Below, piece by piece: positions 1 to 8,348 of a stretch of 37,256 nucleotides of DNA. Origin of the DNA: Ferruginibacter sp. (GTDB taxonomy: Bacteria > Bacteroidota > Bacteroidia > Chitinophagales > Chitinophagaceae); the NCBI GenBank assembly GCA_014379625.1, contig JACMLJ010000066.1, positions 1 through 37,256 of the forward strand, in the 5' to 3' direction. The notes under the pieces were generated by a model that saw nothing but the letters and a program-made list of their open reading frames with translations, made no database searches and was not told the origin of the DNA. The position numbers and the translations under genes are program-made. Positions within the stretch are counted from its first letter, which is position 1, and every line of letters starts with the position of its first letter.

Positions 1-644
1 GATGCTACCGGGTAAATAGTGGGAAAAGAAAGCCCCAATGTATTTTGACGGACAATTAATTGCTCCTCCGGCTTGGTGGGATAATCGATCACTACCTTCA
101 GCATAAACCTGTCTACCTGTGCTTCCGGTAACGGGTAAGTGCCTTCCTGTTCAATAGGGTTTTGGGTGGCCAGTACTAAAAATGGTTCATCTAATTTAAA
201 GGTAGTATCGCCAATGGTTACCTGCCGTTCCTGCATGGCTTCCAGTAAAGCGCTTTGTACTTTTGCGGGAGCCCTGTTTATTTCATCTGCCAGGATAAAA
301 TTAGAAAAGATGGGTCCTTTACGAACCATAAATTCATTTTTTGCCTGGTTGTAAATCATAGTGCCCACCACATCAGCAGGTAGCAAATCGGGTGTAAACT
401 GTATACGACTGAAATTAGCATGGATAGCCTGTGCCAGCGATTTGATGGCTAATGTTTTTGCAAGGCCGGGCACACCCTCCAGTAAAACATGGCCATTGCT
501 CAATAGGCCGATCATCAGCCTTTCTATCATACCGTGCTGGCCAACAATTACTTTACTTAGTTCATCATTTATCCTGGTTACAAAACCCGCTGCATGATTT
601 ATCTTTTCGTTCAGCAGGCGGATGTCTTCGGCTGTTTGTAGCAT
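1..644 (-). CDS. MoxR-family AAA+ ATPase (3' end beyond window)
   Basis: The first 214 residues of a MoxR-type AAA+ ATPase are present; the gene runs off the left edge. The start is the ATG at 642-644. Visible motifs are Walker A GVPGLAKT (residues 57-64), Walker B ILADE (117-121) followed by INRAP, and the sensor region [18 protein letters not shown] (159-176), all diagnostic of MoxR proteins. Family members act as chaperone-like ATPases that help assemble or activate partners, often VWA-domain or DUF58 proteins encoded just downstream; that side lies outside this window. It is transcribed away from the YbjQ-family gene across a 269-base spacer in which I see no perfect TAnnTTTG element. The family call is secure; the partner and process are not determinable here. 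Confidence 0.93.
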   Translation of the reverse strand, partial: MLQTAEDIRLLNEKINHAAGFVTRINDELSKVIVGQHGMIERLMIGLLSNGHVLLEGVPGLAKTLAIKSLAQAIHANFSRIQFTPDLLPADVVGTMIYNQAKNEFMVRKGPIFSNFILADEINRAPAKVQSALLEAMQERQVTIGDTTFKLDEPFLVLATQNPIEQEGTYPLPEAQVDRFMLKVVIDYPTKPEEQLIVRQNTLGLSFPTIYPVA

Positions 645-913
645 AAAAAAAATTTATCCCAGGGTTCTAAAGAGCCGGGAGATTTTAATGAATAAAAGGT
701 TATATGTGTTTCCAGGCTTGAATTACCTACTCTTTTAAATGGTCGATCAAATAAGAAATACCCTGCCTATAAACCTCAAAAAAGTTAGGTTAGGGACCAG
801 TGTGTATACTGCCGACGAAATTACGAACTTGCACTTACAAAAACTTAACCACAATCCCGAAAGAAGTTAAAAACTGTTAAAAACACAACTACCTTTAAAA
901 TAAAAATTGTAAC

Positions 914-1249
914 ATGGTCGATCTGCAACTAATTACAACAGCCAATAACCTGGAAGGGTACCGCGTTAGTAAACACCTTGGAGTAGTAAGGGGGATCACG
1001 GTGAGAAGCAGGAGTATACTCGGGAATATCGGAGGGGGCGTACAATCTTTATTTGGTGGCAAACTGTCTATTTACGTTGAGCTATGCGAAAAAACCAGGG
1101 AAGAAGCTTATCAATTGATGATACAACATGCAAATGAAATGGGCGCCAATGCTATTATCAATATGCGCTATGATGCCAATGAGGTGATGCAGGGGATTAC
1201 CGAAGTACTTGCTTATGGCACTGCGGTGATAGTGGAGAAAACTACTTAA
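914..1249 (+). CDS. YbjQ/UPF0145 family protein
   Basis: This 111-residue protein matches the YbjQ (UPF0145, formerly DUF74) family at full length. Seen directly: the N-terminal block ITTANNLEGYRVSKHLGVV (about residues 7-25), a Gly-rich loop with GNIGGGVQSLFGGK, and the C-terminal block GANAIINMRYDANEV. The family forms small oligomeric beta-rich proteins, sometimes called heavy-metal binding, with no proven activity. There is no signal peptide or membrane segment, so it should be cytoplasmic. Its stop codon overlaps that of the convergent acetyltransferase gene (914-1249 against 1246-1686), leaving no room for a terminator between them. A near-consensus -7 sequence (TACCTTTA, 891-898) lies 15 bases before the ATG. 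Confidence 0.88.
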   Translation: MVDLQLITTANNLEGYRVSKHLGVVRGITVRSRSILGNIGGGVQSLFGGKLSIYVELCEKTREEAYQLMIQHANEMGANAIINMRYDANEVMQGITEVLAYGTAVIVEKTT

Positions 1250-1686
1250 CTTTTAATTTTGTAAACTTCGGGATCATTCTTCCGCATAATGCGTTCGGGG
1301 TTATCCAATGGCTTAAAGCCAAATTTTGCATACAGCCCATGTGCATCCCTGGTAGCTAACTGCCAGTTGCGAAATCCTTGAAGATCAGGGTGCCCCATGA
1401 TGGTTTCCATCAGCCATTTAGATAACCCCCTGCCGCGATAACTTTCATCGATAAACACATCTGCCAGGTAACCGAATGTGGCTTTATCCGTAATTACCCT
1501 GGCAAAGCCAACCTGTTGCCCGTTATCGTATACGCCAAAACATACAGAGCCATCAATGGATCTTTGAACAATTTCCACGGGTATATTTTCCGCCCAATAT
1601 GATTGGGAAAGAAATTGATGTATGTAAGAGATGTTGAGTTTAGTTTTATCGGTACTGATGTTAAAAGAATTTATGTTTGAGTTCAT
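1246..1686 (-). CDS. GNAT-family N-acetyltransferase
   Basis: A 146-residue single-domain GNAT protein. The acetyl-CoA binding motif A is clear: a beta strand LADVFID (residues 74-80) followed by YRGRGLSKWL (83-92), the Q/R-x-x-G-x-G/A pyrophosphate loop. The preceding strand with QQVGFARVITD and the C-terminal ATRDAHGLYAKFGF segment are also typical. The substrate cannot be read from sequence; proteins of this type are often annotated simply as GNAT acetyltransferases and may act on small molecules or protein N-termini. It is cytoplasmic. It converges on the YbjQ-family gene with overlapping stop codons. A perfect TAnnTTTG element lies 14 bases upstream of the ATG. Confidence 0.88.
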   Translation of the reverse strand: MNSNINSFNISTDKTKLNISYIHQFLSQSYWAENIPVEIVQRSIDGSVCFGVYDNGQQVGFARVITDKATFGYLADVFIDESYRGRGLSKWLMETIMGHPDLQGFRNWQLATRDAHGLYAKFGFKPLDNPERIMRKNDPEVYKIKS

Positions 1687-1700
1687 TGAGTTTTTTGGGC

Positions 1701-1708
1701 CAAAGTTA
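1701..1708 (-). promoter_or_regulatory. -7 element of acetyltransferase promoter
   Basis: Read on the minus strand this is TAACTTTG, a perfect match to the Bacteroidota -7 element TAnnTTTG, ending 14 bases before the ATG at 1686. No good TTTG -33 box is seen at the usual spacing (GTTT is there), so the call rests on the -7 element and its position. Confidence 0.45.
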
Positions 1709-1835
1709 ATGAAGCTAAAAAAACATTAAACTGATTTCATTTTGAAACAATAAATGGCAGGCTTGAGCACTTATACACGCATGCAAATCAGGTTTGCAGG
1801 TATAAGCAAAACAGTTGCCGCAACATTGCCATCGG

Positions 1836-3260
1836 CTATTTATAAAATAATGTGTTCATTTTAATATCATTTTGCACAATACCCGCAGCGTAATTATTTT
1901 GTTGTAACCCAAAAGTGGTAACCATGGTTAGAAACACGGATTTACGGGTGCGTGTTTCTTTTTTAAATGCCGCTATTTTGTTGCGCAATTCCGTATCGTA
2001 TTTTTTATCAATGGTAAACTGGTTGATGGAAAATTTCATTTCGCAGAGATTAATTACCTGGTCCCTTCTGTCAATCACCAGGTCTACCTGGGCGCCTTTA
2101 TCTAAAGAACTGCTCCGCCAGCTGGAGACATTTGTTTCTACGGCGGTTATCCCCAATCCGTGCTTAAGCTGATCAATATGATAAAGGCAAACCTGTTCGA
2201 AAGCGTAGCCGCTCCATGCCCGGTACACCGGGCTATCAATTGTATTCAGCCATTTATTTTTATCAAAATGAGCCGTGTCTTTAATAAAGCGCAGATAAAA
2301 AAGCGTATAAAAATCCGTCAACTGGTATAGGCTTGTCCGCATTTTTCTATCAAATGGAACATACTTTCTTATAAAGCCGCTTTCTTCCAGTTCATCCAAC
2401 AACCTCGTCATGCTGCCGCCGTCAGGTAACCCCGAGCCTTTTATTATTTCATACCGGCTTAACCCTTTCGCCTTTTTTGCCAACGCATTTACAATGGCGA
2501 TATGCCTGTTTGCATTGCTGAATAACGAGCTGTATAAATTGGAGAATTCGGTCCGCAACAGGCCGTTTTCGCTAAAGCATATTTGCTGTATGTTTTGTGC
2601 GGCGCTTAATCCTTTAGTTACTTCATCCCAGTAAAAAGGAATGCCGCCCAGCACCATGTACAACTGTATAAGCTGGTAGCGGTCCAGCACCGATTTTTTA
2701 GATTGCATTAACTGCTCACACTCGTTTAATGTAAAGGGCACAATTTTTATTCTTTTGGTAACCCTGTTGTGCAACCCGCCTTTGTTGTTGATGAGTTTGT
2801 GTACCATCCACGATGCCGCCGAACCGCAAACTATCAAAATAATATCTTTTCGGGCAGATGCCCAACTGTTCCAAAAATGTTCCAATGCCTGTATAAACCC
2901 GGCATTGGTGGTATCTAACCAGGGTAGTTCATCTATAAATACCACTTTTTTTGCAACAGTGGATTTTTCTAAAAATTGGGTAAGCTGAACAAAGGCGTTA
3001 AACCAGTTTTTAGCCGGTTGTCCTTTTATTTTTTTATTCACCTTCTTTAAAGAAATATCAAAATTGGCAAGCTGCTGTTCCGTGGCAGCATTGGCCAGCG
3101 CTGTAAGCTGAAAAGTAAAATGCTTACCAAACACTGTGCGTATTAAAAATGTCTTCCCTACTCTTCGCCGGCCATATACCGCAATAAATTCAGAGCGGTT
3201 TCCAGTAAGCAGGGAAGCAAAAAAATTCATTTCATTTGTACGCCCAATGATATCATCCAT
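1836..3260 (-). CDS. AAA ATPase with winged helix and DUF234-type nuclease-like domain
   Basis: A 474-residue protein of the archaeal-type ATPase_2/DUF234 group. Numbering from the ATG at 3258-3260: Walker A GRRRVGKT (30-37), Walker B KKVVFIDE (104-111), a sensor-like segment ILIVCGSAASW (141-151), a winged-helix-like region with GLSRYEIIKGSGLPDGGS (266-283) and then LLDELEESGFI, and a C-terminal domain with VDLVID (392-397) and CEMK (406-409). The spaced Asp393 and Glu407-x-Lys409 resemble a PD-(D/E)XK nuclease core. The reading frame is open for 34 more codons upstream, but those codons lie in two inverted repeats and encode low-complexity sequence, whereas the residues after this ATG (MDDIIGRTNEM) match the usual start of the family. 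The role is unknown; such genes are scattered and variably present, so horizontal transfer is plausible. It stands alone between the acetyltransferase and nadE. Confidence 0.85.
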   Translation of the reverse strand: MDDIIGRTNEMNFFASLLTGNRSEFIAVYGRRRVGKTFLIRTVFGKHFTFQLTALANAATEQQLANFDISLKKVNKKIKGQPAKNWFNAFVQLTQFLEKSTVAKKVVFIDELPWLDTTNAGFIQALEHFWNSWASARKDIILIVCGSAASWMVHKLINNKGGLHNRVTKRIKIVPFTLNECEQLMQSKKSVLDRYQLIQLYMVLGGIPFYWDEVTKGLSAAQNIQQICFSENGLLRTEFSNLYSSLFSNANRHIAIVNALAKKAKGLSRYEIIKGSGLPDGGSMTRLLDELEESGFIRKYVPFDRKMRTSLYQLTDFYTLFYLRFIKDTAHFDKNKWLNTIDSPVYRAWSGYAFEQVCLYHIDQLKHGLGITAVETNVSSWRSSSLDKGAQVDLVIDRRDQVINLCEMKFSINQFTIDKKYDTELRNKIAAFKKETRTRKSVFLTMVTTFGLQQNNYAAGIVQNDIKMNTLFYK

Positions 3261-3267
3261 ATTTTTT

Positions 3268-3311
3268 GATTTGGCTATAAATATATAAAATATACCACTT
3301 ATAGCCAAATC
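3268..3311. repeat. Inverted repeat 1 upstream of the ATPase gene
   Basis: Perfect 13-base arms GATTTGGCTATAA (3268-3280) and TTATAGCCAAATC (3299-3311) flank an 18-base A/T-rich centre. The right arm also contains CACTTATAGCCAAA (3296-3309), the exact complement of the 14-base motif in the neighbouring repeat. It begins 7 bases before the ATPase start codon, so it could be an operator or an mRNA hairpin in the leader. Confidence 0.85.
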
Positions 3312-3323
3312 AAAATATTTTGG

Positions 3324-3363
3324 TTTGGCTATAAGTGTATAAAAAAAGGCACTTACAGCCAAA
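3324..3363. repeat. Inverted repeat 2 upstream of the ATPase gene
   Basis: Arms TTTGGCTATAAGTG (3324-3337) and CACTTACAGCCAAA (3350-3363) match over 14 bases with one difference, which is a G-U pair in RNA transcribed toward the ATPase gene. The centre is 12 bases. The same motif occurs in repeat 1, offset by 54 bases, so four alternating copies of TTTGGCTATAAGTG or a close variant lie within 96 bases. Confidence 0.85.
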
Positions 3364-3544
3364 AATGTAAATGTCTAACGCCCCGTTAAAATGAGGGAAA
3401 AATCGAATTAACCGCCGCGGTATAAAGCGACTCTATAATATCGATACTGTAAAAATATGACTAAAACCCCCATGCATCACGTGATTTGTAAATAAAACCT
3501 TGTATGTATAAAACAGGCAGGGTTAACCTTTTTATATATTGCCC

Positions 3545-5227
3545 TCAACTCAAATACTTCCCCACAATCGGCACCCTTCTTCCTACGCCAAACGCCTTGG
3601 GTGAAATACGGATGATGGGGCAAAACTGGTTGCGTTTATATTCGTTGATGTTCACCATTTTCAAAACCCTGTCCACCAATGCGGCATCAAAACCCTGTGC
3701 CTTAATTTCTTTTGGCCCCAGTCTTCTTTCTATATATTGATACAGCAGTTTATCAAGCACTTCATAGTCTGGAAGTGAATCTGAATCCTTTTGCCCCAGT
3801 CGTAATTCGGCGGATGGCGGTTTGGAAAGGGTATTTAAAGGAATGATAACGGTATTGCGGTTGATGTATTTCGCCAACGCGTATACCTGCAATTTATAAC
3901 AGTCGCCGAGTACGCCAATACCACCAGCCATGTCTCCATATAAAGTGCCATAGCCGGTGGCCAGTTCACTTTTATTGGAGGTATTGAGTAATATATATCC
4001 AAACTTATTAGCAATCGCCATCAACAGGTTTCCCCTGCTTCGGCTTTGGATATTTTCTTCGGCTATGCTAAAGGGTAAGTCCTTAAAGATTGGTTTCAAT
4101 TCTGCCAGGAATGCCTCATAAATATTTTTGATGGGTATTGTATCATACGGGTTACCAAGGTTTAAACTTAACTGCCTGGCATCATCTACCGAATGACTGC
4201 TTGAATATTGGGATGGCATTAATACCGCCCTTATATTGGCCTTGCCTAAAGCAGCGCAGGCAAGTGCAATGGTTACAGCGCTGTCTATACCACCACTGCT
4301 TCCTATAATCGCTTTTGTAAAACCCATCTTGCTAAAATAATCCCTGATCCCCAGTACAATCGCGTCATGCACCTGGTCTATATTCAGATTTTCTTCCAAA
4401 CCCACCGGCGTTAATTCTTTACCCGGCAGCAGGTTGGCCGGTTCAATCACAGGGGCGTCAATTGTTCCGTCGTCATTTAATACAAAGCCTTTTACCGCCT
4501 CCTCAAACATAGGAAGCTGGCCGCAAAGGTTTGCATCCTTATCATATATCAAAGAAGCGCCATCAAACACTACCTCTGTCTGGCTGCCTACTCCATTACA
4601 ATAAAACATCGGTAGCCTGTACTTGGTTACATTGGCCTTAATGGTTGCCTTCCTGTCTTCATCATGGGTATAGTCAAATGGTGAAGCGGATATATTGATC
4701 ATCATATCCGGGTGCTGTAACATCAGTTTATCCATCGGGCAGATACGATACAACGGGTTATGGCCAAGGTTCCAGATATCTTCACAAATAGTAAGGGCGA
4801 TCTTTTTCCCTTTAAAATCAATGATGTTCCATTCATAGGCGGGCTCAAAATACCGGTATTCATCAAATATATCATAAGTAGGTAATAGCGTTTTATGCGC
4901 GATACCCGCAACTTCCCTGTTGTATAAAAAATAAGCTGCATTAAACAGATCCTTTCCTTCTTTTACCAGGTTCCTGTCTGGCGCTCCTACAATAACAGCT
5001 ATTGTATCGGCATGCTCTTTAATGACATCAATGGATGCATAACATTTCCGGATGAAATCGTCAAACTCCAAAAAATCCCTGGGCGGATACCCACACACAC
5101 TCAACTCACTAAATACAATGATATCTCCTCCCTGTTTTTTCGCTTCTTCAATAGCGGTGATTATCTTTTGCGTGTTGCTTTCAAAATTGCCGATGTGATA
5201 GTTTTGCTGTGCTAAAAATATTTTCAT
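3545..5227 (-). CDS. nadE: Glutamine-dependent NAD+ synthetase
   Basis: A 560-residue enzyme making NAD+ from nicotinate adenine dinucleotide, ATP and glutamine in the cytoplasm. The N-terminal nitrilase-type glutaminase domain (about 1-260) carries the catalytic triad: Glu41 in FSELSVCGYPP, Lys112 in HKTLLPTYD and Cys148 in TICEDIW. The C-terminal synthetase domain (about 285-560) has the PP-loop SSGGIDSA (310-317) and, further on, LLNTSNKSELATGYGTLYGD. Length is normal for the fused glutaminase-synthetase form. It is transcribed divergently from gldB, with 88 bases between the start codons. nadC, an earlier step of the same pathway, lies 3.7 kb away in this window. The call is secure. Confidence 0.97.
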   Translation of the reverse strand: MKIFLAQQNYHIGNFESNTQKIITAIEEAKKQGGDIIVFSELSVCGYPPRDFLEFDDFIRKCYASIDVIKEHADTIAVIVGAPDRNLVKEGKDLFNAAYFLYNREVAGIAHKTLLPTYDIFDEYRYFEPAYEWNIIDFKGKKIALTICEDIWNLGHNPLYRICPMDKLMLQHPDMMINISASPFDYTHDEDRKATIKANVTKYRLPMFYCNGVGSQTEVVFDGASLIYDKDANLCGQLPMFEEAVKGFVLNDDGTIDAPVIEPANLLPGKELTPVGLEENLNIDQVHDAIVLGIRDYFSKMGFTKAIIGSSGGIDSAVTIALACAALGKANIRAVLMPSQYSSSHSVDDARQLSLNLGNPYDTIPIKNIYEAFLAELKPIFKDLPFSIAEENIQSRSRGNLLMAIANKFGYILLNTSNKSELATGYGTLYGDMAGGIGVLGDCYKLQVYALAKYINRNTVIIPLNTLSKPPSAELRLGQKDSDSLPDYEVLDKLLYQYIERRLGPKEIKAQGFDAALVDRVLKMVNINEYKRNQFCPIIRISPKAFGVGRRVPIVGKYLS

Positions 5228-5315
5228 ACCTCAACCCACAAAGGGACTTAACTTTATGTTTACAAATCAATTTATTTCGGTAAAGTTAAATCATTCAATC
5301 CCATTAATTATCAAT

Positions 5316-6329
5316 ATGAGGCCATCTGTCATTGCTATTTATTTCATTGCATTTTTATTTTCCTGTAACAACCAGCAAAAAAATCCGGATGTTTCAAATA
5401 TAAAGATCAGTCTTGCTACAGACCGCTTTGAAAGACATTTATTTGATACCACCGCTAACAACCTGTTTAATTATATACTTCGTTTACAAGATAATGAACC
5501 TTCCTTTACAGGCACTTATTTAACTACGATATTGAATGTAGATCCATCCTGGCCAGTAGATACGGCTGCTGACTATGTGAACGGATTTATAAAAGCATAC
5601 AGACCGGTATACGATAGCACCGAAAAAATATTCAGGGATTTTACCCCTTATGAAAAGGAAATAACAAAGGGCTTACAATTTGTAAAATATTATTTCCCCG
5701 GATATCAGATACCAGGAAAAATCATTACCTATATTGGTCCGGCGGATGGCTACGGGGATATTTTATCTGATGATGCGCTCATAGTAGGTCTTCAGCATCA
5801 TATCGGCAAAGATTTTTCTTTGTACAAAACACAACAGGTCCAACAAACCTATCCTGAATATCTGTCCAATCGTTTTGAACCCGGGTACATTGTGGTAAAC
5901 TGCATGAAAAACATTGTCAATGATTTGTATCCCGAAAAAACAGGTGATAAACCATTAGTGGATCAAATGGTAGAGCAGGGAAAACGATTGTACCTGCTAA
6001 GCAAATTTTTACCGGACACGGAAGAGTATAAAATGGTTGGGTTTACTAAAAAACAATTAGAAGACGCTTATGCACACGAGGAGGTGATCTGGGATTTGTT
6101 CGTAAAAAATTCTTACCTGCAGCTTATAGATAAAAACATCATTAAAAATTATATTGGAGAAGGTCCAAAAACACCCGAGTTGGGTGAAGGGGCCCCGGGA
6201 AATATTGGCTCTTTTTCGGGCTGGCAAATTGTAAAAAAATATATGCAAAAAAATGACGCAACAACATTGCAGCAGTTAATGAATTTAGACGCGCAATTAA
6301 TTTTCCAGGGAGCAAAATACAAACCCTAA
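5316..6329 (+). CDS. gldB: Gliding motility lipoprotein GldB
   Basis: A 337-residue predicted lipoprotein of the GldB family. The chosen start (ATG 5316) gives a classic lipoprotein signal, with hydrophobic residues and lipobox FLFSC, Cys17 being the lipidated residue; an ATG 60 bases upstream would place the signal too far inside. Family features seen: the strand with TDRFERHLFDT just after the Cys, KYYFPGYQIP, ITYIGPADGYG, and LQHHIGKDFSLY. In flavobacteria GldB is needed for gliding; its exact role is unclear. The type IX machinery genes gldKLMN lie 14 kb downstream. The gldC gene, which often follows gldB, is absent here: the next gene is an opposing desaturase. Confident of family, moderately of function in this organism. 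Confidence 0.88.
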   Translation: MRPSVIAIYFIAFLFSCNNQQKNPDVSNIKISLATDRFERHLFDTTANNLFNYILRLQDNEPSFTGTYLTTILNVDPSWPVDTAADYVNGFIKAYRPVYDSTEKIFRDFTPYEKEITKGLQFVKYYFPGYQIPGKIITYIGPADGYGDILSDDALIVGLQHHIGKDFSLYKTQQVQQTYPEYLSNRFEPGYIVVNCMKNIVNDLYPEKTGDKPLVDQMVEQGKRLYLLSKFLPDTEEYKMVGFTKKQLEDAYAHEEVIWDLFVKNSYLQLIDKNIIKNYIGEGPKTPELGEGAPGNIGSFSGWQIVKKYMQKNDATTLQQLMNLDAQLIFQGAKYKP

Positions 6330-6402
6330 GGAATTATCTTATTGAAGAATTTTGCCAACGCTGACAGGGATTGAATAAGAAAAAGCACCAACTGGTAAAG
6401 CT

Positions 6403-7509
6403 TTATGCAGCCTGTGCACGCTGCTGCGCTACCGTAACAGGTTTTTTACCTAACATTTTCATCACTTTAAAATGGGATACAAGCGCTGCCGTCATGGTAT
6501 CATACTTGTTATAGGGCAAATTATATTCTGCACATTTTTCCATTACGATTTTACTGATGGCGGGGTAATGAACATGGCTAACGCGGGGAAAAAGGTGGTG
6601 TTCTATCTGGTAGTTTAAGCCTCCTACAAACCATGAAACCAGTTTATTTCCCATGGCGAAATTGGAAGTAGTTTTTAATTCATGTTCTGCCCAGGCAGTT
6701 TCAATATGTTTTGTTTCATCGAGGGCCACATTTTCAAACTCTGTGTTCTCCACCACATGCGCAAGCTGAAATACTAAGGAAAGGGTAAGCCCCATCACAG
6801 CGTGCAGTACAAAAAAGCCTAATAACCAGGCCCCAAAACCCCAAATCATTATTGGGATGATTATATAAAAACTAAGGTAGATGGCCTTGGTTGTCCAGAA
6901 TATAATATGATTTTTTAACGTCATTTTCCACGCATCGGTGGTATATATTTTTCTTGTGAAATACTTGGTGAAGTCCATAATGAAAATCCAAAATATAGAG
7001 GACAATGCATAGATAGGTGCCAGGTATAAATGCTGAATTTTATGCGCCGGCACCCACTTCTGTGTTTCGCACTGCCGAATGATCGGGCTCTTGGCAATAT
7101 CATCATCTATCCCGTCAACATTGGTATAGGTATGATGAATGATATTATGCTTTTGCTTCCAGAAAAAAGAACTTGCACCCAATGCATTGGCTGATAGTCC
7201 CAGCATATCGTTTAACCAGGGTTTTGTACTATAACTGCCATGGTTGGCATCATGCATAACGCTAAACCCTATACTCGCAAATGTAAAACCAAGCAAAGCG
7301 CAGGTAAGCAATGCAGGGAGCACATTCATTTTAAAAAAAACAAGACTGCAATACATTAGTACGGCGGCACTTACCAATGCCAGGGTCTTAATATACAATC
7401 TCCAGTCACCTGTTTTTTTTATGTTGTTGGTTTCAAAATACTGGTCTACAGAAACTTTTAAACTTTGATAGAATTGATTATTCCGGTTGTCGAAAGTTAT
7501 TTTTGCCAT
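6403..7509 (-). CDS. Membrane fatty acid desaturase (acyl-lipid/acyl-CoA type)
   Basis: A 368-residue integral membrane di-iron desaturase. The three histidine boxes are intact: HDANH (86-90), HNIIHH (121-126) and QIEHH (301-305). Two hydrophobic hairpins surround them (about 42-82 and 203-250). The third box with an initial Gln and the context GGLNYQIEHHLFPRVSH place it in the branch containing linoleoyl-CoA and delta-5/6-type desaturases, but there is no fused cytochrome b5 domain, so electrons must come from a separate donor. It introduces a double bond into a membrane fatty acyl chain; the position cannot be read from sequence. It converges on gldB with a 73-base gap holding no convincing terminator. 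Confidence 0.92.
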   Translation of the reverse strand: MAKITFDNRNNQFYQSLKVSVDQYFETNNIKKTGDWRLYIKTLALVSAAVLMYCSLVFFKMNVLPALLTCALLGFTFASIGFSVMHDANHGSYSTKPWLNDMLGLSANALGASSFFWKQKHNIIHHTYTNVDGIDDDIAKSPIIRQCETQKWVPAHKIQHLYLAPIYALSSIFWIFIMDFTKYFTRKIYTTDAWKMTLKNHIIFWTTKAIYLSFYIIIPIMIWGFGAWLLGFFVLHAVMGLTLSLVFQLAHVVENTEFENVALDETKHIETAWAEHELKTTSNFAMGNKLVSWFVGGLNYQIEHHLFPRVSHVHYPAISKIVMEKCAEYNLPYNKYDTMTAALVSHFKVMKMLGKKPVTVAQQRAQAA

Positions 7510-7621
7510 TATAAAATATTCGGATTTTAAAGAACCGCAATCGTTGTTATATTAAAAGATTAAGACTGGTAATGCCTTTTTTGCTAATTAAAGGTAATTT
7601 AAAATAAGGGAAAGCGGCCAT

Positions 7622-8008
7622 TTAATTCATTTTAAATGGTACGGTCATTTCAAATGCGGGTATGATCACTTCGAATACCTTTTTGTTATTCACATTTTCC
7701 ATAGAGTAAGTACCATACATTTTGCCCATTTCGGTACGAAGGTTACAACCGCTTACATATTGATATTTTTCACCTGGATTTACCTGGGGCTGTACGCCTA
7801 TTACACCCTCACCTTCTACCTCCCGTAAACTTCCGGTAGCATCATAAATATACCAATGGCGGCGCAATAATTTAACCGGGTAAATATTATTATTTTCTAT
7901 TGTAATACGATAAGCAAACATATATTCACTATTTGCAGGATTACTATAGTCAGGCTGGTAGAATGTTTCTACACTAACAGTAACACCTTCTGATATTTTG
8001 GAGATCAT
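7622..8008 (-). CDS. apaG: ApaG-domain protein
   Basis: A 128-residue protein covering one ApaG (DUF525) domain. Characteristic segments are FAYRITIENN (31-40), LLRRHWYIYD (47-56), GEGVIGVQP (66-74) and the beta-turn region with YQYVSGC (82-88). ApaG is a small fibronectin-type-III-like domain linked in enterobacteria to cobalt/magnesium phenotypes; its molecular role is unclear. I use the ATG at 8006-8008; an in-frame TTG 21 bases upstream overlaps the probable -7 element and is less likely. It is divergent from the YjdI-type gene (8096-8317). Confidence 0.92.
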   Translation of the reverse strand: MISKISEGVTVSVETFYQPDYSNPANSEYMFAYRITIENNNIYPVKLLRRHWYIYDATGSLREVEGEGVIGVQPQVNPGEKYQYVSGCNLRTEMGKMYGTYSMENVNNKKVFEVIIPAFEMTVPFKMN

Positions 8009-8026
8009 CGTATCAATTGATTTAAG

Positions 8027-8034
8027 CAAAAATA
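8027..8034 (-). promoter_or_regulatory. -7 element of apaG promoter
   Basis: Minus-strand TATTTTTG is a perfect TAnnTTTG match ending 18 bases before the apaG ATG at 8008. No TTTG box sits at the standard spacing upstream. Its position also argues against the TTG codon at 8027-8029 being the apaG start, because that codon is inside the element. Confidence 0.4.
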
Positions 8035-8095
8035 AACCAAAAAAATAAACTTTTGTTGTAAATTGAACGAGGAATATTCGTTAAATCTTTACAGT

Positions 8096-8317
8096 ATGCA
8101 TATAAAATCTCATAAGTATGCCAAAGATGGTGTTACTATATTGTGGCAACCGGATAAGTGCATTCATTCAGGCGTTTGTGTTAAGGGTCTTTCTGCAGTA
8201 TTTGATCCGGCTAAAAGTCCATGGATCGATATGGGTAAGGCCGAAACAGCTCGTATAGTTGAGCAGGTGAAGTATTGTCCTAGCGGGGCTTTGAGTTTGT
8301 TGAATGGCCAGGACTAG
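8096..8317 (+). CDS. YjdI-type 4Fe-4S mono-cluster protein
   Basis: A 73-residue protein resembling E. coli YjdI (Fer4_19 family, divergent 4Fe-4S mono-cluster). Seen: DKCIHSGVCVKG (20-31) supplying Cys22 and Cys28, the SPWI segment (41-44), and YCPSGAL (60-66) supplying Cys61. Only these three cysteines are present, as in the E. coli relative apart from extra non-motif cysteines, so any fourth cluster ligand must be something else. The start is ATG 8096; a longer frame from a TTG at 8063 adds 11 residues without family resemblance. Cytoplasmic; possibly an electron carrier. The GNAT gene often found with yjdI is not adjacent here. It converges on yciH. Confidence 0.88.
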   Translation: MHIKSHKYAKDGVTILWQPDKCIHSGVCVKGLSAVFDPAKSPWIDMGKAETARIVEQVKYCPSGALSLLNGQD

Positions 8318-8348
8318 CCTGCTTTTCTGGGAAACTCAACCTATGCAT

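Noticed and set aside
6330..6402. Imperfect CTTATT/AATAAG pairing between gldB and the desaturase gene
   Set aside because: The loop is about 30 bases and there is no T-run, so it is not a credible terminator.
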